A stretch of DNA of 64,000 bases, taken from assembly GCA_035628135.1 (NCBI GenBank), contig DASPKM010000013.1, positions 248,001-312,000 of the forward strand, written 5' to 3'. Positions within the stretch are counted from its first letter, which is position 1; every line of letters begins with the position of its first letter. This document shows, piece after piece, positions 7,869 to 16,729 of the stretch. The notes below the pieces were generated by a model, which saw only the letters and a program-made list of their open reading frames with translations, was not told where the DNA came from and searched no databases. This DNA is from DASPKM01 sp035628135. GTDB taxonomy: Bacteria; Bacteroidota; Bacteroidia; Chitinophagales; Chitinophagaceae. Made by a program: the position numbers and the translations under genes.

Positions 7869-8906
7869 TTGCCGGCCTCATTTTTACATATCAATAAATA
7901 CCGCTGGCTTTTTGCCGGGGGTTTCCTGTTGCTGGTGTCCATACAGGTACAGGTATTGCTGAATGCGGAAGCAAGCTGGGAAGCCGCGGTTTGGGACAGC
8001 ACCATCACCAATGTTTGCATTGCGGCAGGCTGCATGCTTATGACGAACAACCTGCGCTACTATGTACCCAACAGGAATAAATACATCATCATACTTATCT
8101 GGAGCCTTGTTTTGTCGGCTGTAACTTCTGCTATTAGTCAAAGAATATTATCAGGCGTATTAAAAAAACAACCGGAATACATTAACCTGCTGGAAGGCAC
8201 GCTTACCATCCGGTTTTGGGTGGCGGTGCTGATAATAAGCTGGGTGGCGGTGGTAAGCGTATTGTGGTACCGGCAACAGGAAACCACCGAAGCAGAGAAA
8301 AGAAAATCAGACGCAGAGCGGCTTGCAAAGGACGCGGAACTATACAAGCTAAGGCAACAATTGCAACCGCATTTTTTGTTCAACAGCCTCAACTCTATCA
8401 GTGCACTCGCCGGCAATCAGCCCGAACAAGCAAGGAAAATGATACACCAGCTATCTGAATTTTTGCGCGGTACGCTGCGCAAGGAAGAACACCAATGGGT
8501 AACCCTATCGGATGAACTGCAACACCTTGGCCTATACCTCGAGATAGAAAAAGTGCGTTTCGGCCACCGGCTGAGCACCGAAATAAAAACCGATGACGCA
8601 GCAAACGCCATGAACCTGCCGCCCCTGCTGCTGCAACCCATCGTGGAAAATGCCATCAAGTTCGGATTGTATGATACCACCGGGTCCATTACGGTTTACA
8701 TCAGCGCAGCCGCGGCAGATGGCCACCTCGTGATCACCGTAAAAAATCCTTTCGACCCCGAAACTTCCTCGCCGCGGCAGGGAACAGGGTTTGGGCTAAG
8801 CTCAGTACAACGCAGACTGTACTTATTGTTCGCGCGCAAAGACCTGCTTACTACCGAAGTTGAACAAAACCTATTTACTACGATCGTGAAAATACCGCAG
8901 CAATGA
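7869..8906 (+). CDS. LytS-family sensor histidine kinase
   Basis: The 345-residue product begins at a TTG codon; no nearby in-frame ATG would keep the first membrane helix. Four hydrophobic segments lie within residues 12-134. A short coiled coil (QQETTEAEKRKSDAERLA) leads into a His_kinase domain with the phosphoacceptor motif LQPHFLFNSLN (H168). The HATPase part contains QPIVENAIKFG (N box) and GTGFGLSSVQRRL (G box). It should autophosphorylate and pass phosphate to the LytTR regulator encoded next; the two genes overlap by 4 bases (ATGA). The membrane part has no recognised ligand domain, so the signal may come through the LiaF-like protein encoded upstream. That last link is inference. 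Confidence 0.85.
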   Translation: MPASFLHINKYRWLFAGGFLLLVSIQVQVLLNAEASWEAAVWDSTITNVCIAAGCMLMTNNLRYYVPNRNKYIIILIWSLVLSAVTSAISQRILSGVLKKQPEYINLLEGTLTIRFWVAVLIISWVAVVSVLWYRQQETTEAEKRKSDAERLAKDAELYKLRQQLQPHFLFNSLNSISALAGNQPEQARKMIHQLSEFLRGTLRKEEHQWVTLSDELQHLGLYLEIEKVRFGHRLSTEIKTDDAANAMNLPPLLLQPIVENAIKFGLYDTTGSITVYISAAAADGHLVITVKNPFDPETSSPRQGTGFGLSSVQRRLYLLFARKDLLTTEVEQNLFTTIVKIPQQ

Positions 8907-9646
8907 TCAAGACGATACTGATAGACGATGAGCCATTGGCGCGTTCCATTTTAAAAGAATACCTGCAGCACTACCCGCAAATACAGGTGGTGCAGGAATG
9001 CAACGATGGGTTCGAAGGTGTAAAGGCGGTTATGCAACATCAGCCCGACCTGATCTTTTTGGACATCCAAATGCCCAAGATCAGCGGGTTTGAAATGCTG
9101 GAGCTGATAGAGCAACCCCCCGCCGTTATTTTTACAACCGCATTCGATGAATATGCCATCAAAGCTTTTGAGAACAATGCGGTGGATTACTTGCTGAAAC
9201 CTTTCAGCCTGGAACGCTTTGACAAGGCCATCCGCAAATGGACCGAACAAAAGAACACAGTGGCAGAAAAAGACAATACTCCTGCTTTATTGCAAACAGC
9301 CGCGCAGCTGCCCCAGCAAAGCCGGCGCATTGTGGTGAAGATAGCCGGGCGCATCAGGATCATCCCGGTAGACGAAGTGCAATACCTGGAGGCATCGGAT
9401 GACTATGTAAAGATCCATACCAGGGACGGGGCATTCATCAAGAACAGGACCATGGGCAATTTTGAACAGGTGCTGGATGCGCAGCAGTTCGTACGCTGCC
9501 ACCGGTCGTACATAGTGAACGTGCAGTTCATTACCCGCATCGATCCGTATGAGAAGGAAAATTTCCTGGCGATATTAAAGACTGGTGATAAGGTGCCAGT
9601 GAGTAAGACCGGGTATGCGAAGTTGAAGAAGGTATTGGGACTGTAG
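8903..9646 (+). CDS. LytTR-family response regulator
   Basis: The 247-residue product has an N-terminal receiver domain with the acidic pair DDE at 8-10, phosphoacceptor D54 in FLDIQMP, the T of IFTTAF and the K of LLKPF. The C-terminal LytTR DNA-binding domain contains the VDEVQYLEASDDYVKIHT strand and FVRCHRSYIVN. It is translationally coupled to the kinase gene and ends the operon. The left arm of an 8-bp repeat element begins 6 bases after its stop codon. Confidence 0.9.
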   Translation: MIKTILIDDEPLARSILKEYLQHYPQIQVVQECNDGFEGVKAVMQHQPDLIFLDIQMPKISGFEMLELIEQPPAVIFTTAFDEYAIKAFENNAVDYLLKPFSLERFDKAIRKWTEQKNTVAEKDNTPALLQTAAQLPQQSRRIVVKIAGRIRIIPVDEVQYLEASDDYVKIHTRDGAFIKNRTMGNFEQVLDAQQFVRCHRSYIVNVQFITRIDPYEKENFLAILKTGDKVPVSKTGYAKLKKVLGL

Positions 9647-9651
9647 TGATG

Positions 9652-9823
9652 GTCATTAAGTCATTAGGTCATTGGGTCATTGGATTATGCATCATTTACT
9701 TCGATGAATAGGTCATCCGAATTACTCGATTAACCAGACCAATCACGCAAAATTAAATATTTGGATATTTTTAGCGGCGTGGCCTAATGACCCAATGACC
9801 CAATGACTTATTGACTTATTGAC
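9652..9823. repeat. Inverted 8-bp-unit array element, copy 1
   Basis: The left arm is four tandem octamers: GTCATTAA, GTCATTAG, GTCATTGG, GTCATTGG (9652-9683). The right arm is five octamers in inverted sense: CTAATGAC, CCAATGAC, CCAATGAC, TTATTGAC, TTATTGAC (9784-9823). About 100 bases of unrelated AT-rich sequence separate the arms. The arms can pair over at least 30 bases. Two further copies lie at 25921-26012 and 62948-63045. Confidence 0.9.
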
Positions 9824-9863
9824 TTTTCATTTTCCCCGGTTCGGTTTTTGCAGCAGCTTCGGT

Positions 9864-10025
9864 ATGAACAAAAGATCGATTGCACTGGGTTTCCTGCGGT
9901 TTGCCGGACGCTTTTATAAATGGGCATTCAAAAACATATTTCAACTGACCAAAAAATCAGATGAACATATAAAAGCGATCCAACAGCAAAAAGCCGAAAA
10001 GGCAAGGATGCAGCATGGGTCATAA
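9864..10025 (+). CDS. Small basic protein of unknown function
   Basis: An ATG at 9864 opens 53 codons. The product is basic, with an amphipathic N-terminal part (ALGFLRFAGRFYKWAFKNIF) and a charged helix rich in Lys, Glu and Gln (DEHIKAIQQQKAEKARM). It sits 41 bases after the right arm of the repeat element and 5 bases from the end of anmK, which is on the other strand. I do not recognise it. The aromatic-basic pattern suggests membrane or nucleic-acid contact, but this is only a guess. A longer form from the TTG at 9819 would begin inside the repeat and is unlikely. Confidence 0.5.
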   Translation: MNKRSIALGFLRFAGRFYKWAFKNIFQLTKKSDEHIKAIQQQKAEKARMQHGS

Positions 10026-10030
10026 AAGTA

Positions 10031-11134
10031 TCATGCTTCCTGTCCCATCCACACGGCACCGCCGATGCTGTTCCTGCTTGCGCCTGTAACAGAGGCCAGC
10101 ACATTATTTTCCTCTCTCCATCGCAGCACGCCCATCAGGGCCATGATCAAGGCCTCCTTGTATTGCACCAGGTTTTCATCTGGTATTACCACGCTTATGT
10201 TCAAAGGTTGCAGCAGGGCGGTTAACCGCTCCATTAAAAATTGGTTGAAGGCGCCGCCGCCGGTTGCCAGCAGTTGCAGGTTATAAGTATCGCGTTGTAC
10301 CATGGGCAGCAGCGAGGCGGCCGATTGTTTTATCTGCAATGCAATGTGCTCTGCATAGGTCCGTAAACCATCGGGCACCGATACCCCTGATGCCTTTATA
10401 AGCGGGTACACCGTATCAGTGCCAAAATCGTTGGCCAGTGATTTGGGATAGGGCTGGCTGTAATAATCCAATGCATTCAATTTCTGCAACAGCCCCTCGT
10501 GTAGTTTGCCGGACCTTGCGATGTTCCCCCCTTCGTCGTATGACTTGCCCAGCCCGGTTGCCAGCAGGTTAAGTACCCGGTTGGCCGGGCATACGTCGAA
10601 GGCCAGGTTTTGACCAGGATCATTTAATGAGATATTGGCAATGCCGCCCAGGTTCAGGCAAAACCCATATTCGCTAAGCAGTATTTTTTCGCCGATGGGC
10701 ACAATGGGCGCTCCCTGCCCACCCAGTGCAATGTCCATGGCCCTGAGATCGGTTACGGTATTGATGCCTGTTTCGGCTGCAATAGCGGCCCCATCGCCCA
10801 GCTGGCCGGTCATTTTTCTTGCAGGAATATGAAAGGTGGTATGCCCGTGCGAAGCAATGAGCTGCACCTGGTATTGCAGGCTGTGCTGCATAATGAAAGT
10901 TTGCACTATCTGGCCTATATACCTGCCGTAATCAGTATGCAGCAGCAGGTAGTCGCGCGCATTGAGCTGGGTGGCATTGCTAAGCCTTTCCATCCATTCG
11001 TCGTCGTACGGATAGCAGCCTGCCTGCACGATCTCGTAGGTCCATTTACCCCCGGTTTCCTGGAATTGGACATACGCAATATCGAGGCCATCCAACGAAC
11101 TGCCGCTCATTAAACCGATAACCCGGTACACCAT
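10031..11134 (-). CDS. anmK: Anhydro-N-acetylmuramic acid kinase
   Basis: The 367-residue product matches AnmK: it opens MVYRVIGLMSGSSLDGLDIAY and carries SHGHTTFH, GQLGDGAAIAAETG, CLNLGGIANIS, FDVCPANR and the late LLATGGGAFN. It phosphorylates and hydrolyses 1,6-anhydro-N-acetylmuramate to N-acetylmuramate 6-phosphate in cell-wall recycling, using ATP in the cytoplasm. The length is typical. The gene stands alone on the minus strand and is transcribed divergently from upp across 106 bases. Confidence 0.95.
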   Translation of the reverse strand: MVYRVIGLMSGSSLDGLDIAYVQFQETGGKWTYEIVQAGCYPYDDEWMERLSNATQLNARDYLLLHTDYGRYIGQIVQTFIMQHSLQYQVQLIASHGHTTFHIPARKMTGQLGDGAAIAAETGINTVTDLRAMDIALGGQGAPIVPIGEKILLSEYGFCLNLGGIANISLNDPGQNLAFDVCPANRVLNLLATGLGKSYDEGGNIARSGKLHEGLLQKLNALDYYSQPYPKSLANDFGTDTVYPLIKASGVSVPDGLRTYAEHIALQIKQSAASLLPMVQRDTYNLQLLATGGGAFNQFLMERLTALLQPLNISVVIPDENLVQYKEALIMALMGVLRWREENNVLASVTGASRNSIGGAVWMGQEA

Positions 11135-11174
11135 ACATTCAAGTTTTATTTAAGAAGACTGTCAAAATTTATTT

Positions 11175-11203
11175 TTTGCGGTCAGACGGGGATTTTAGAT
11201 TTG
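11175..11203 (+). promoter_or_regulatory. Promoter of upp
   Basis: TTTG at 11175-11178, a 17-base spacer and TAGATTTG at 11196-11203 match the Bacteroidota promoter consensus. The ATG of upp follows 37 bases later. Confidence 0.65.
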
Positions 11204-11240
11204 CCGGGGCAAATTACGATTTACGACTTTAGATTTTACA

Positions 11241-11891
11241 ATGGTTGTCAACTTAAGCGAACGCTATTCTCTTTTATCTGACTGGATCGGTGAATTACGG
11301 GACGAAGTAATTCAAAAAGACCGTATGCGTTTCCGGCGTAACCTGGAGCGGATCGGAGAAGTGGCGGCGCTCGAGATCAGCAAGCAACTGGCTTTTGAAG
11401 AAACCGAAATTCAAACCCCGCTCGGCACCGCAACATCCAAGATCCTGAAGTCGCAACCGGTACTGGGAACCATTTTAAGGGCCGGCATTCCCCTGCACCA
11501 GGGATTGCTGAACTATTTCGACAAGGCCGACAATGCCTTTATTTCGGCCTACCGCAAGCACCAGCGTGATGGCTCCTTCGAGATCAGCCTTGAGTACATT
11601 TCCTGTCCCGACCTGGAAAACCGGGTGCTGATTCTCTCGGACCCTATGCTGGCCACTGGCTCTTCGCTGGTAAAAACCATTCAATACCTGAAAGATGAGG
11701 GCCCTCCGGCCGAAATTCACATTGTAACCGCCATAGCCTGCACAGTGGGTATTGAATACCTTCACCGGGAGGAGCCGCATGTCAAAATCTGGTGCGGGGA
11801 TATCGATGATGAACTCACCGCCAAAGGATACATTGTTCCGGGGTTGGGCGATGCCGGGGACCTGGCATTCGGCAGCAAAGTACAAATGTGA
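11241..11891 (+). CDS. upp: Uracil phosphoribosyltransferase
   Basis: The 216-residue product has the type I phosphoribosyltransferase PRPP loop LILSDPMLATGSSL and the uracil-binding C-terminal region GYIVPGLGDAGDLAFG. Early segments TILRAGIPLHQGLL and ISAYRK also fit Upp. It makes UMP from uracil and PRPP for pyrimidine salvage. The start follows a good promoter. The PorP-like gene begins 77 bases downstream on the same strand. Confidence 0.94.
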   Translation: MVVNLSERYSLLSDWIGELRDEVIQKDRMRFRRNLERIGEVAALEISKQLAFEETEIQTPLGTATSKILKSQPVLGTILRAGIPLHQGLLNYFDKADNAFISAYRKHQRDGSFEISLEYISCPDLENRVLILSDPMLATGSSLVKTIQYLKDEGPPAEIHIVTAIACTVGIEYLHREEPHVKIWCGDIDDELTAKGYIVPGLGDAGDLAFGSKVQM

Positions 11892-11968
11892 ACTGGTTTA
11901 AATTTTTAACAAGGAAAGTGTCAGCACTTTTTGTATTTTGTTTGTCTATTAATCCAACTGCCGTCAAG

Positions 11969-12994
11969 ATGAAGAAAATTGTACTGCTGCTGCTGATTAC
12001 CTCCCTCTTCCTGGGTACCCAGGCGCAGGACCCTAATTTTTCACAATTCTTCGTTTCGCCCCTGACCCTCAACCCGGCACTTACCGGTAAATTCAATGGT
12101 ACGCTTAGGGTGGCCGGCAATTACCGCAACCAATGGCCCGCTTTCGAAAGGGCATTCGTTACTTCAACCGCTTCTGTTGATTTTCCCGTGCTTACCAGCA
12201 GGCTGGCAGAAACAGATACCTGGGGCGTAGGATTGATGGGAATGACAGATAAAACAGCAGACGGCATACTCACCGCTAATTTTCTTTCCGTTACCACGGC
12301 CTATCACAAAGGGCTAGACGAAGATGGCCTTCACCAATTAGGCGTTGGGTTCCAGGGAACATGGGGCGGCAAGCGCCTTAGCGGCGCTCGACTCAATTTT
12401 GAAGATGAACTGGACCTGCAGGGCACCTGGACCAACACCTCCGATGAACCCATCAACAACAAAGATGTTACCGTAAATTATTTTGATTTCAGCGCAGGTG
12501 TGTTGTACAATGGCTCTACCGATAGCTACAATAATTTTTACCTGGGCGTATCGGTGTATCACATCAACCGTCCGAGGGAATCTTTTGCGGGCGATGCGGG
12601 CGTATATGTATTGAACCCGCGCATTACCGCCAACCTCGGCGGATCGTTTCCCATTGGTGTGGATAAGAACCTTCACGTTACTGCCATGATCAGCACGCAG
12701 GCCAAAGCGCTGAACATTGTGTTCGGCGGAGCGCTTGCATTCAACGTAAATGGCGATGAAGTAAATCCAACCAACGTATACCTGGGAGCTTTTACGCGTT
12801 TTAGCCAGTTGAACGATGCCATCATTCCGCACGTAGGCCTGGAGTTCGGCGCATTTCGCCTGGCCGCATCTTACGATGTAAACCTGTCGAGCCTGAAAGT
12901 GGGTTCACAAAGACAGGGAGGTATTGAGCTGGCGCTGATTTATACTTTGTTCCCGCCAGATGGCCGGCCTAAGATCCCCTGCCCCAAGTACTAA
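11969..12994 (+). CDS. PorP/SprF-family outer membrane protein
   Basis: The 341-residue product starts at the ATG at 11969 with a signal peptide (MKKIVLLLLITSLFLGTQAQ). Right after it comes DPNFSQFFVSPLTLNPALTG, the signature opening of PorP/SprF proteins. The rest is beta-barrel-like, with alternating aromatic strands and YHKGL, FDFSAGVLY and FYLGVSVYHIN segments, ending FPPDGRPKIPCPKY. Proteins of this family sit in the outer membrane and support T9SS secretion or surface attachment of particular substrates such as SprB-type adhesins. No partner adhesin gene is adjacent, so its client is unknown. The frame could extend 27 codons upstream, but that would place the signal peptide internally. 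It converges with the transporter gene, with 8 bases between stops. Confidence 0.85.
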   Translation: MKKIVLLLLITSLFLGTQAQDPNFSQFFVSPLTLNPALTGKFNGTLRVAGNYRNQWPAFERAFVTSTASVDFPVLTSRLAETDTWGVGLMGMTDKTADGILTANFLSVTTAYHKGLDEDGLHQLGVGFQGTWGGKRLSGARLNFEDELDLQGTWTNTSDEPINNKDVTVNYFDFSAGVLYNGSTDSYNNFYLGVSVYHINRPRESFAGDAGVYVLNPRITANLGGSFPIGVDKNLHVTAMISTQAKALNIVFGGALAFNVNGDEVNPTNVYLGAFTRFSQLNDAIIPHVGLEFGAFRLAASYDVNLSSLKVGSQRQGGIELALIYTLFPPDGRPKIPCPKY

Positions 12995-13002
12995 ATCAAC
13001 AA

Positions 13003-14466
13003 TCACTCTCCCATAAGCATGGGCACCAGCAACCAGCAAAACAGCGTAATCAATATTACTGCCACTACGTTCATTACAAAACCTACACGTATCATTTGCT
13101 TCAATTGAATATGCCCACTGGCAAATACAATGGCATTGGGCGGCGTTCCCATCGGCATCATGCTGGCGCAGCTTGCCGCCAGGGTCATGGGCAAACCCAA
13201 CAACAGCGGATTGATGTTCATGGCATCTGAAATGCCACCGATGACCGGCGCAAACACAATCACCTGCGCGATATTGCTCATTACTTCGCTGATGAAAAGC
13301 GATACCAATACGATCATGAATATCAGCAACAGGCCACCGGTGCCCGACATGCCGGCTATCCATTGACCGAGCGATTGTATCAATCCCGCCTTCTCCAGTG
13401 AAAAAGCAAGCGCAATGCCTCCGCCGAACAACAGCAATATTCCCCAGGCCATCCTTGAAGTGTCAGGCCATTCCAGTATGTATTTGCTTTGGCCCGCATT
13501 ACTGTGCCCGGATGGGCACATGAATAATGCCAGCGCACCTGCTATTGCGATCATGGTATCGTCTATCCTGTTCCATCCAATATTGTTAAACCATGTTATC
13601 TTACCCAATGGCTCTCTGATGATCCACAACAATGCGGTGGCGCAGAAAATAACAAGCACTCTTTTTTCAGCTGCGCTTAAAGGTCCCAGTTGCTTCAGCT
13701 CCTGCCTGATCACTTGCCGCGTGGCTTCGCTGGATAAAATGCGGTTCGGGTACAGCCATTTTACCATCACCAGGTACAACGCGACCAATAGCAAAATGGC
13801 CAGGGGCATGCATATCATCATCCAATCGATGAAAGCAATGGTGTGATTATATTTCTCGCGGATAAAAGCGGCAAACGCCACGTTCGGCGGCGTTCCGATG
13901 ATCGTTGCTATACCTCCGAAATTAGATGCATATGCAATGGCGAGCATGATGGCCAATGCAAAATGCCGCACATTTCCCTGCCCCTTGTGGTTTTCCTGCA
14001 CAACGAAGATCACCGAGGCCGCAATGGGATACATCATCATGGTGGTGGCGGTATTGCTTAGCCACATGCTGATAAGTCCTGTTGCAAGGATAAATCCCAG
14101 CACGATGCGGTCGCCGCTGGTGCCGGTTATGTTCACGATCGACAATGCAATGCGCTTGTGCAGGTTCCATTTTTCTATTGCAAGGCCGATCATGAATCCA
14201 CCCATGAACAAAAAGATCACGGGGTCGGCATATTTGGAAGTGGTCTCGCGCAGGCTGGCCACATTCATCAATGGAAATAATAACATCGGCACCAATGCCA
14301 CTGCGGGCATGGGCAGCGCTTCGCCGATCCACCAGGTGATCATCAATGCGGCTATGGCCAGCACTTTTGCGGCAAGGGCGTCAACACCAAATGGATTTAC
14401 TATCAGAAAAAAAACAAAGAGCGCAATGCCGGCCAGGAGGCCAATGCGTTCGCGAAGAAATTGCAT
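13003..14466 (-). CDS. DASS (SLC13)-family sodium:dicarboxylate symporter
   Basis: The 487-residue polytopic membrane protein carries the two SNT-type motifs of the divalent anion:sodium symporter family: SNTATTMMMYP and, in the second half, SNIAQVIVFAP. Both are paired with GTPPN segments (IIGTPPNVAFA and MGTPPNAIVFASG). About eleven to twelve hydrophobic segments are evident. It should move dicarboxylates such as succinate or malate, or sulfate, into the cell with sodium; the exact substrate cannot be read from sequence. The ATG at 14466 (MQFLRERIG) is preferred over a TTG four codons upstream. Confidence 0.9.
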   Translation of the reverse strand: MQFLRERIGLLAGIALFVFFLIVNPFGVDALAAKVLAIAALMITWWIGEALPMPAVALVPMLLFPLMNVASLRETTSKYADPVIFLFMGGFMIGLAIEKWNLHKRIALSIVNITGTSGDRIVLGFILATGLISMWLSNTATTMMMYPIAASVIFVVQENHKGQGNVRHFALAIMLAIAYASNFGGIATIIGTPPNVAFAAFIREKYNHTIAFIDWMMICMPLAILLLVALYLVMVKWLYPNRILSSEATRQVIRQELKQLGPLSAAEKRVLVIFCATALLWIIREPLGKITWFNNIGWNRIDDTMIAIAGALALFMCPSGHSNAGQSKYILEWPDTSRMAWGILLLFGGGIALAFSLEKAGLIQSLGQWIAGMSGTGGLLLIFMIVLVSLFISEVMSNIAQVIVFAPVIGGISDAMNINPLLLGLPMTLAASCASMMPMGTPPNAIVFASGHIQLKQMIRVGFVMNVVAVILITLFCWLLVPMLMGE

Positions 14467-14533
14467 GCTGTTTGTCAAAAGGCCGATTTATGGGTAATAG
14501 TTATCTGTAATAATATTACTTTCCGTTCACTTC

Positions 14534-15175
14534 TTACTTCCTTTTCCCGCTCACATATGGATTATCCTTTACAATGAAGCGATACGGCAGCAAGGCGTCG
14601 GGGCCCGCATAATCAACGCCTATCCTTGTGGTGGCCCCGATCGCTGATTTTTTTACCATATACTGGTCTTCTGCAATCACCATATTGCTCTCCAGCAGGT
14701 CCATGCCTGTATGGATGGTATAAATGCCCAGGGCTTTCGATACATTGCCCGGCCCGCGGGTAAGGGTGTTGTCGGGCACCTGCTTGCGGGTACGGTCCAG
14801 CATAACGTCTACACCGTGCAGCGGCTCCAGTGCACGCACCAGCACTGCGTGTGGGACATCTACCTTATTGGTCACTACATTAAACAGGTGGTGGATGCCG
14901 TAGCAGAGGTACACATAAGCGGTGCCCGGCCGGCCGAACATCACTTCCGTTCTTGCAGTGCGCCGCCCGCCATATGCATGGGAAGCCCTGTCTACAGCCC
15001 CGTTGTATGCTTCGGTTTCCACAATGCGGCCCGCTGTAAACTGTCCATCGAACCATGTTATTAGTATTTTTCCCAATAACTGCCGGGCGATCTTAACCAC
15101 GTCGGAACGGTCGTAAAAAGAGCGGTCTAATACCGTATACCCTTTCTCCAGCAAAATATTTCCTAAGTTTGACAT
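14534..15175 (-). CDS. DNA-3-methyladenine glycosylase (AAG/MPG family)
   Basis: The 213-residue product matches the alkyladenine glycosylase family: LLGKILI, then GRIVETEAYNG with catalytic E55, SHAYGGRRTARTEVMFG, GTAYVYLCYGIHHLFNVVT, VLVRALEP and TRGPGNVSKALG. It removes alkylated purines such as 3-methyladenine from DNA to start base excision repair. Length is typical for bacterial members. It is transcribed divergently from the EI24 gene across 58 bases. Confidence 0.95.
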   Translation of the reverse strand: MSNLGNILLEKGYTVLDRSFYDRSDVVKIARQLLGKILITWFDGQFTAGRIVETEAYNGAVDRASHAYGGRRTARTEVMFGRPGTAYVYLCYGIHHLFNVVTNKVDVPHAVLVRALEPLHGVDVMLDRTRKQVPDNTLTRGPGNVSKALGIYTIHTGMDLLESNMVIAEDQYMVKKSAIGATTRIGVDYAGPDALLPYRFIVKDNPYVSGKRK

Positions 15176-15233
15176 TATTGCATTTGTTTGCAGCCGGACA
15201 AAAAAACTGAAAATCCTGTAAATACCTTAACGT

Positions 15234-16025
15234 TTGCTCAAGGAAATCGTCATTGCCATTCAATCCTACTTCCGGGCGCATCAATTCATAAGCAAACACC
15301 GCTTATGGAAGTGGATCATTATTCCCGGCCTGCTGTACAGCATCCTGTTTATCGTGGGGATGTATTTTTTCTGGCAATCGTCCAATGGCGTGGTGTCGTA
15401 TATCAGTGAGCTGTTCGGGATAGACAAATGGCTCGACCGCCAGCAAAGCTCGGTGCTTAGCTTTTTGTTCATTCTCGGCGGCATCATCATACGGCTGGTG
15501 CTTGTGTTTTTTTACTTTTCGCTTTTCAAATACATATTCCTCATCATTGGTTCGCCCCTGTTTGCTTATTTAAGCGAGAAGACAGAGGCCATCATCGAGG
15601 GAAAGGATTTCCCGTTCAGCTTTGCACAACTGGCAAAAGATTCCATCAGGGGTATTAAGCTTGCATTGCGCAATGCGCTCTGGCAAGGCGTGTACACCAT
15701 ATCTATCCTGTTGCTTTCCCTGTTTCCAGTTATAGGCTGGATCACGCCGATGATCTCGCTTTTTTTGGAATGCTATTATTATGGTTTTTCCATGCTCGAT
15801 TACAGTTGCGAGCGCCACAAACTATCCCCCTCCGAAAGCATCGACTTCATAGCCAAGCATAGGGGATTGGCCATTGGCAACGGGCTGGTATTTTACCTCA
15901 TGCATGGGTTCCCGATAGTGGGTTGGATACTGGCGCCCGCTTATGCGGTGGTGGCAGCCACCATTAGTTTATACCATTCTCCCGAGGCAGGCATCACCAT
16001 TACAAAACCAGCCCCCGCACCGTGA
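15234..16025 (+). CDS. EI24 (CysZ-like) domain membrane protein
   Basis: The 263-residue product starts at TTG (MLKEIVIAIQSYFRAHQFI) and has several long hydrophobic segments: IIIPGLLYSILFIVGMYFFW, LFILGGIIIRLVLVFFYFSLF, a middle pair and VFYLMHGFPIVGWILAPAYAVVAA. The SPLFAYLSEK segment and the overall layout fit the EI24 family, which includes the sulfate transporter CysZ. Transport of sulfate is not shown here. The stop is followed after 2 bases by the methylase gene ATG, so the two are probably co-transcribed. Confidence 0.8.
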   Translation: MLKEIVIAIQSYFRAHQFISKHRLWKWIIIPGLLYSILFIVGMYFFWQSSNGVVSYISELFGIDKWLDRQQSSVLSFLFILGGIIIRLVLVFFYFSLFKYIFLIIGSPLFAYLSEKTEAIIEGKDFPFSFAQLAKDSIRGIKLALRNALWQGVYTISILLLSLFPVIGWITPMISLFLECYYYGFSMLDYSCERHKLSPSESIDFIAKHRGLAIGNGLVFYLMHGFPIVGWILAPAYAVVAATISLYHSPEAGITITKPAPAP

Positions 16026-16027
16026 CC

Positions 16028-16729
16028 ATGGCATCTACCGTTTACCTTATTCCCACTGCGCTGGACGATGAGAACCTGCAGGTAATTCCTGCTTACATAC
16101 TGGATGCGGTGAAGGATTGCCAGGCATTTTTTACCGAAAATGAACGCACCGCCCGCCGTTTCCTGAAAAAAATATGGAAAGAAATGGTGATCGATGACTA
16201 TGCCTGGTTCACTATTCACAAGGCAGAGCAGGAAGTGACCGATGCGTTCAGGCAGTTACTGCGTGAAGAAAAAAATATCGGAATCATCAGCGAGGCGGGA
16301 TGTCCCGGCATTGCCGATCCCGGCCAGTTGCTGGTGGCAGCGGCGCATGAAGCCGGGGCTACTGTGAGGCCGCTGGTAGGACCAAGTTCTATTTTACTCG
16401 CGTTGATGGCGAGCGGCTTAAACGGGCAGCAGTTTCAATTTGTGGGTTACCTGCCAATTGATATGGCGGAAAGAGTAAAGGCATTAAAGGAATTGGAACT
16501 GGATTCTAAAAGAAAGAACTGTACGCAGGTATTTATTGAAACGCCGTATCGCAACAATCCATTGCTGGAGACTATTATCAAGACCTGTCAGCCTAACACA
16601 CGGTTATGCATAGCTGCCAACTTAACCGGCGCTTCGGAAACTGTGCGTACGATGCGGATTATGGACTGGAGAAAAAAAATGCCGGACCTGCATAAGCAGC
16701 CGGCAATATTTTGTTTGTTATCAGGATAA
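16028..16729 (+). CDS. RsmI-like tetrapyrrole-methylase-family protein
   Basis: The 233-residue product belongs to the SAM-dependent tetrapyrrole methylase fold. It opens with STVYLIPTALDD and contains IGIISEAGCPGIADPGQLLV, VRPLVGPSSILLALMASGLNGQQF and VFIETPYRNNPLLETI, the pattern of RsmI (16S rRNA cytidine-1402 2'-O-methyltransferase). The FTENERTARRFL region replaces the usual AEDTR box, so this is likely the divergent RsmI-like protein common in Bacteroidota rather than RsmI itself. Its substrate is uncertain. The ATG at 16028 is used; a GTG at 16022 overlapping the previous stop is also possible. Confidence 0.8.
   Translation: MASTVYLIPTALDDENLQVIPAYILDAVKDCQAFFTENERTARRFLKKIWKEMVIDDYAWFTIHKAEQEVTDAFRQLLREEKNIGIISEAGCPGIADPGQLLVAAAHEAGATVRPLVGPSSILLALMASGLNGQQFQFVGYLPIDMAERVKALKELELDSKRKNCTQVFIETPYRNNPLLETIIKTCQPNTRLCIAANLTGASETVRTMRIMDWRKKMPDLHKQPAIFCLLSG

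Noticed and set aside
9652..9823. CRISPR array
   Set aside because: Units are 8 bases with no unique spacers, and no cas genes are present.
9652..9823. Insertion sequence or transposon ends
   Set aside because: Although the arms are inverted, the interior is too short for a transposase, no target duplication is visible, and no transposase gene occurs anywhere in the window.
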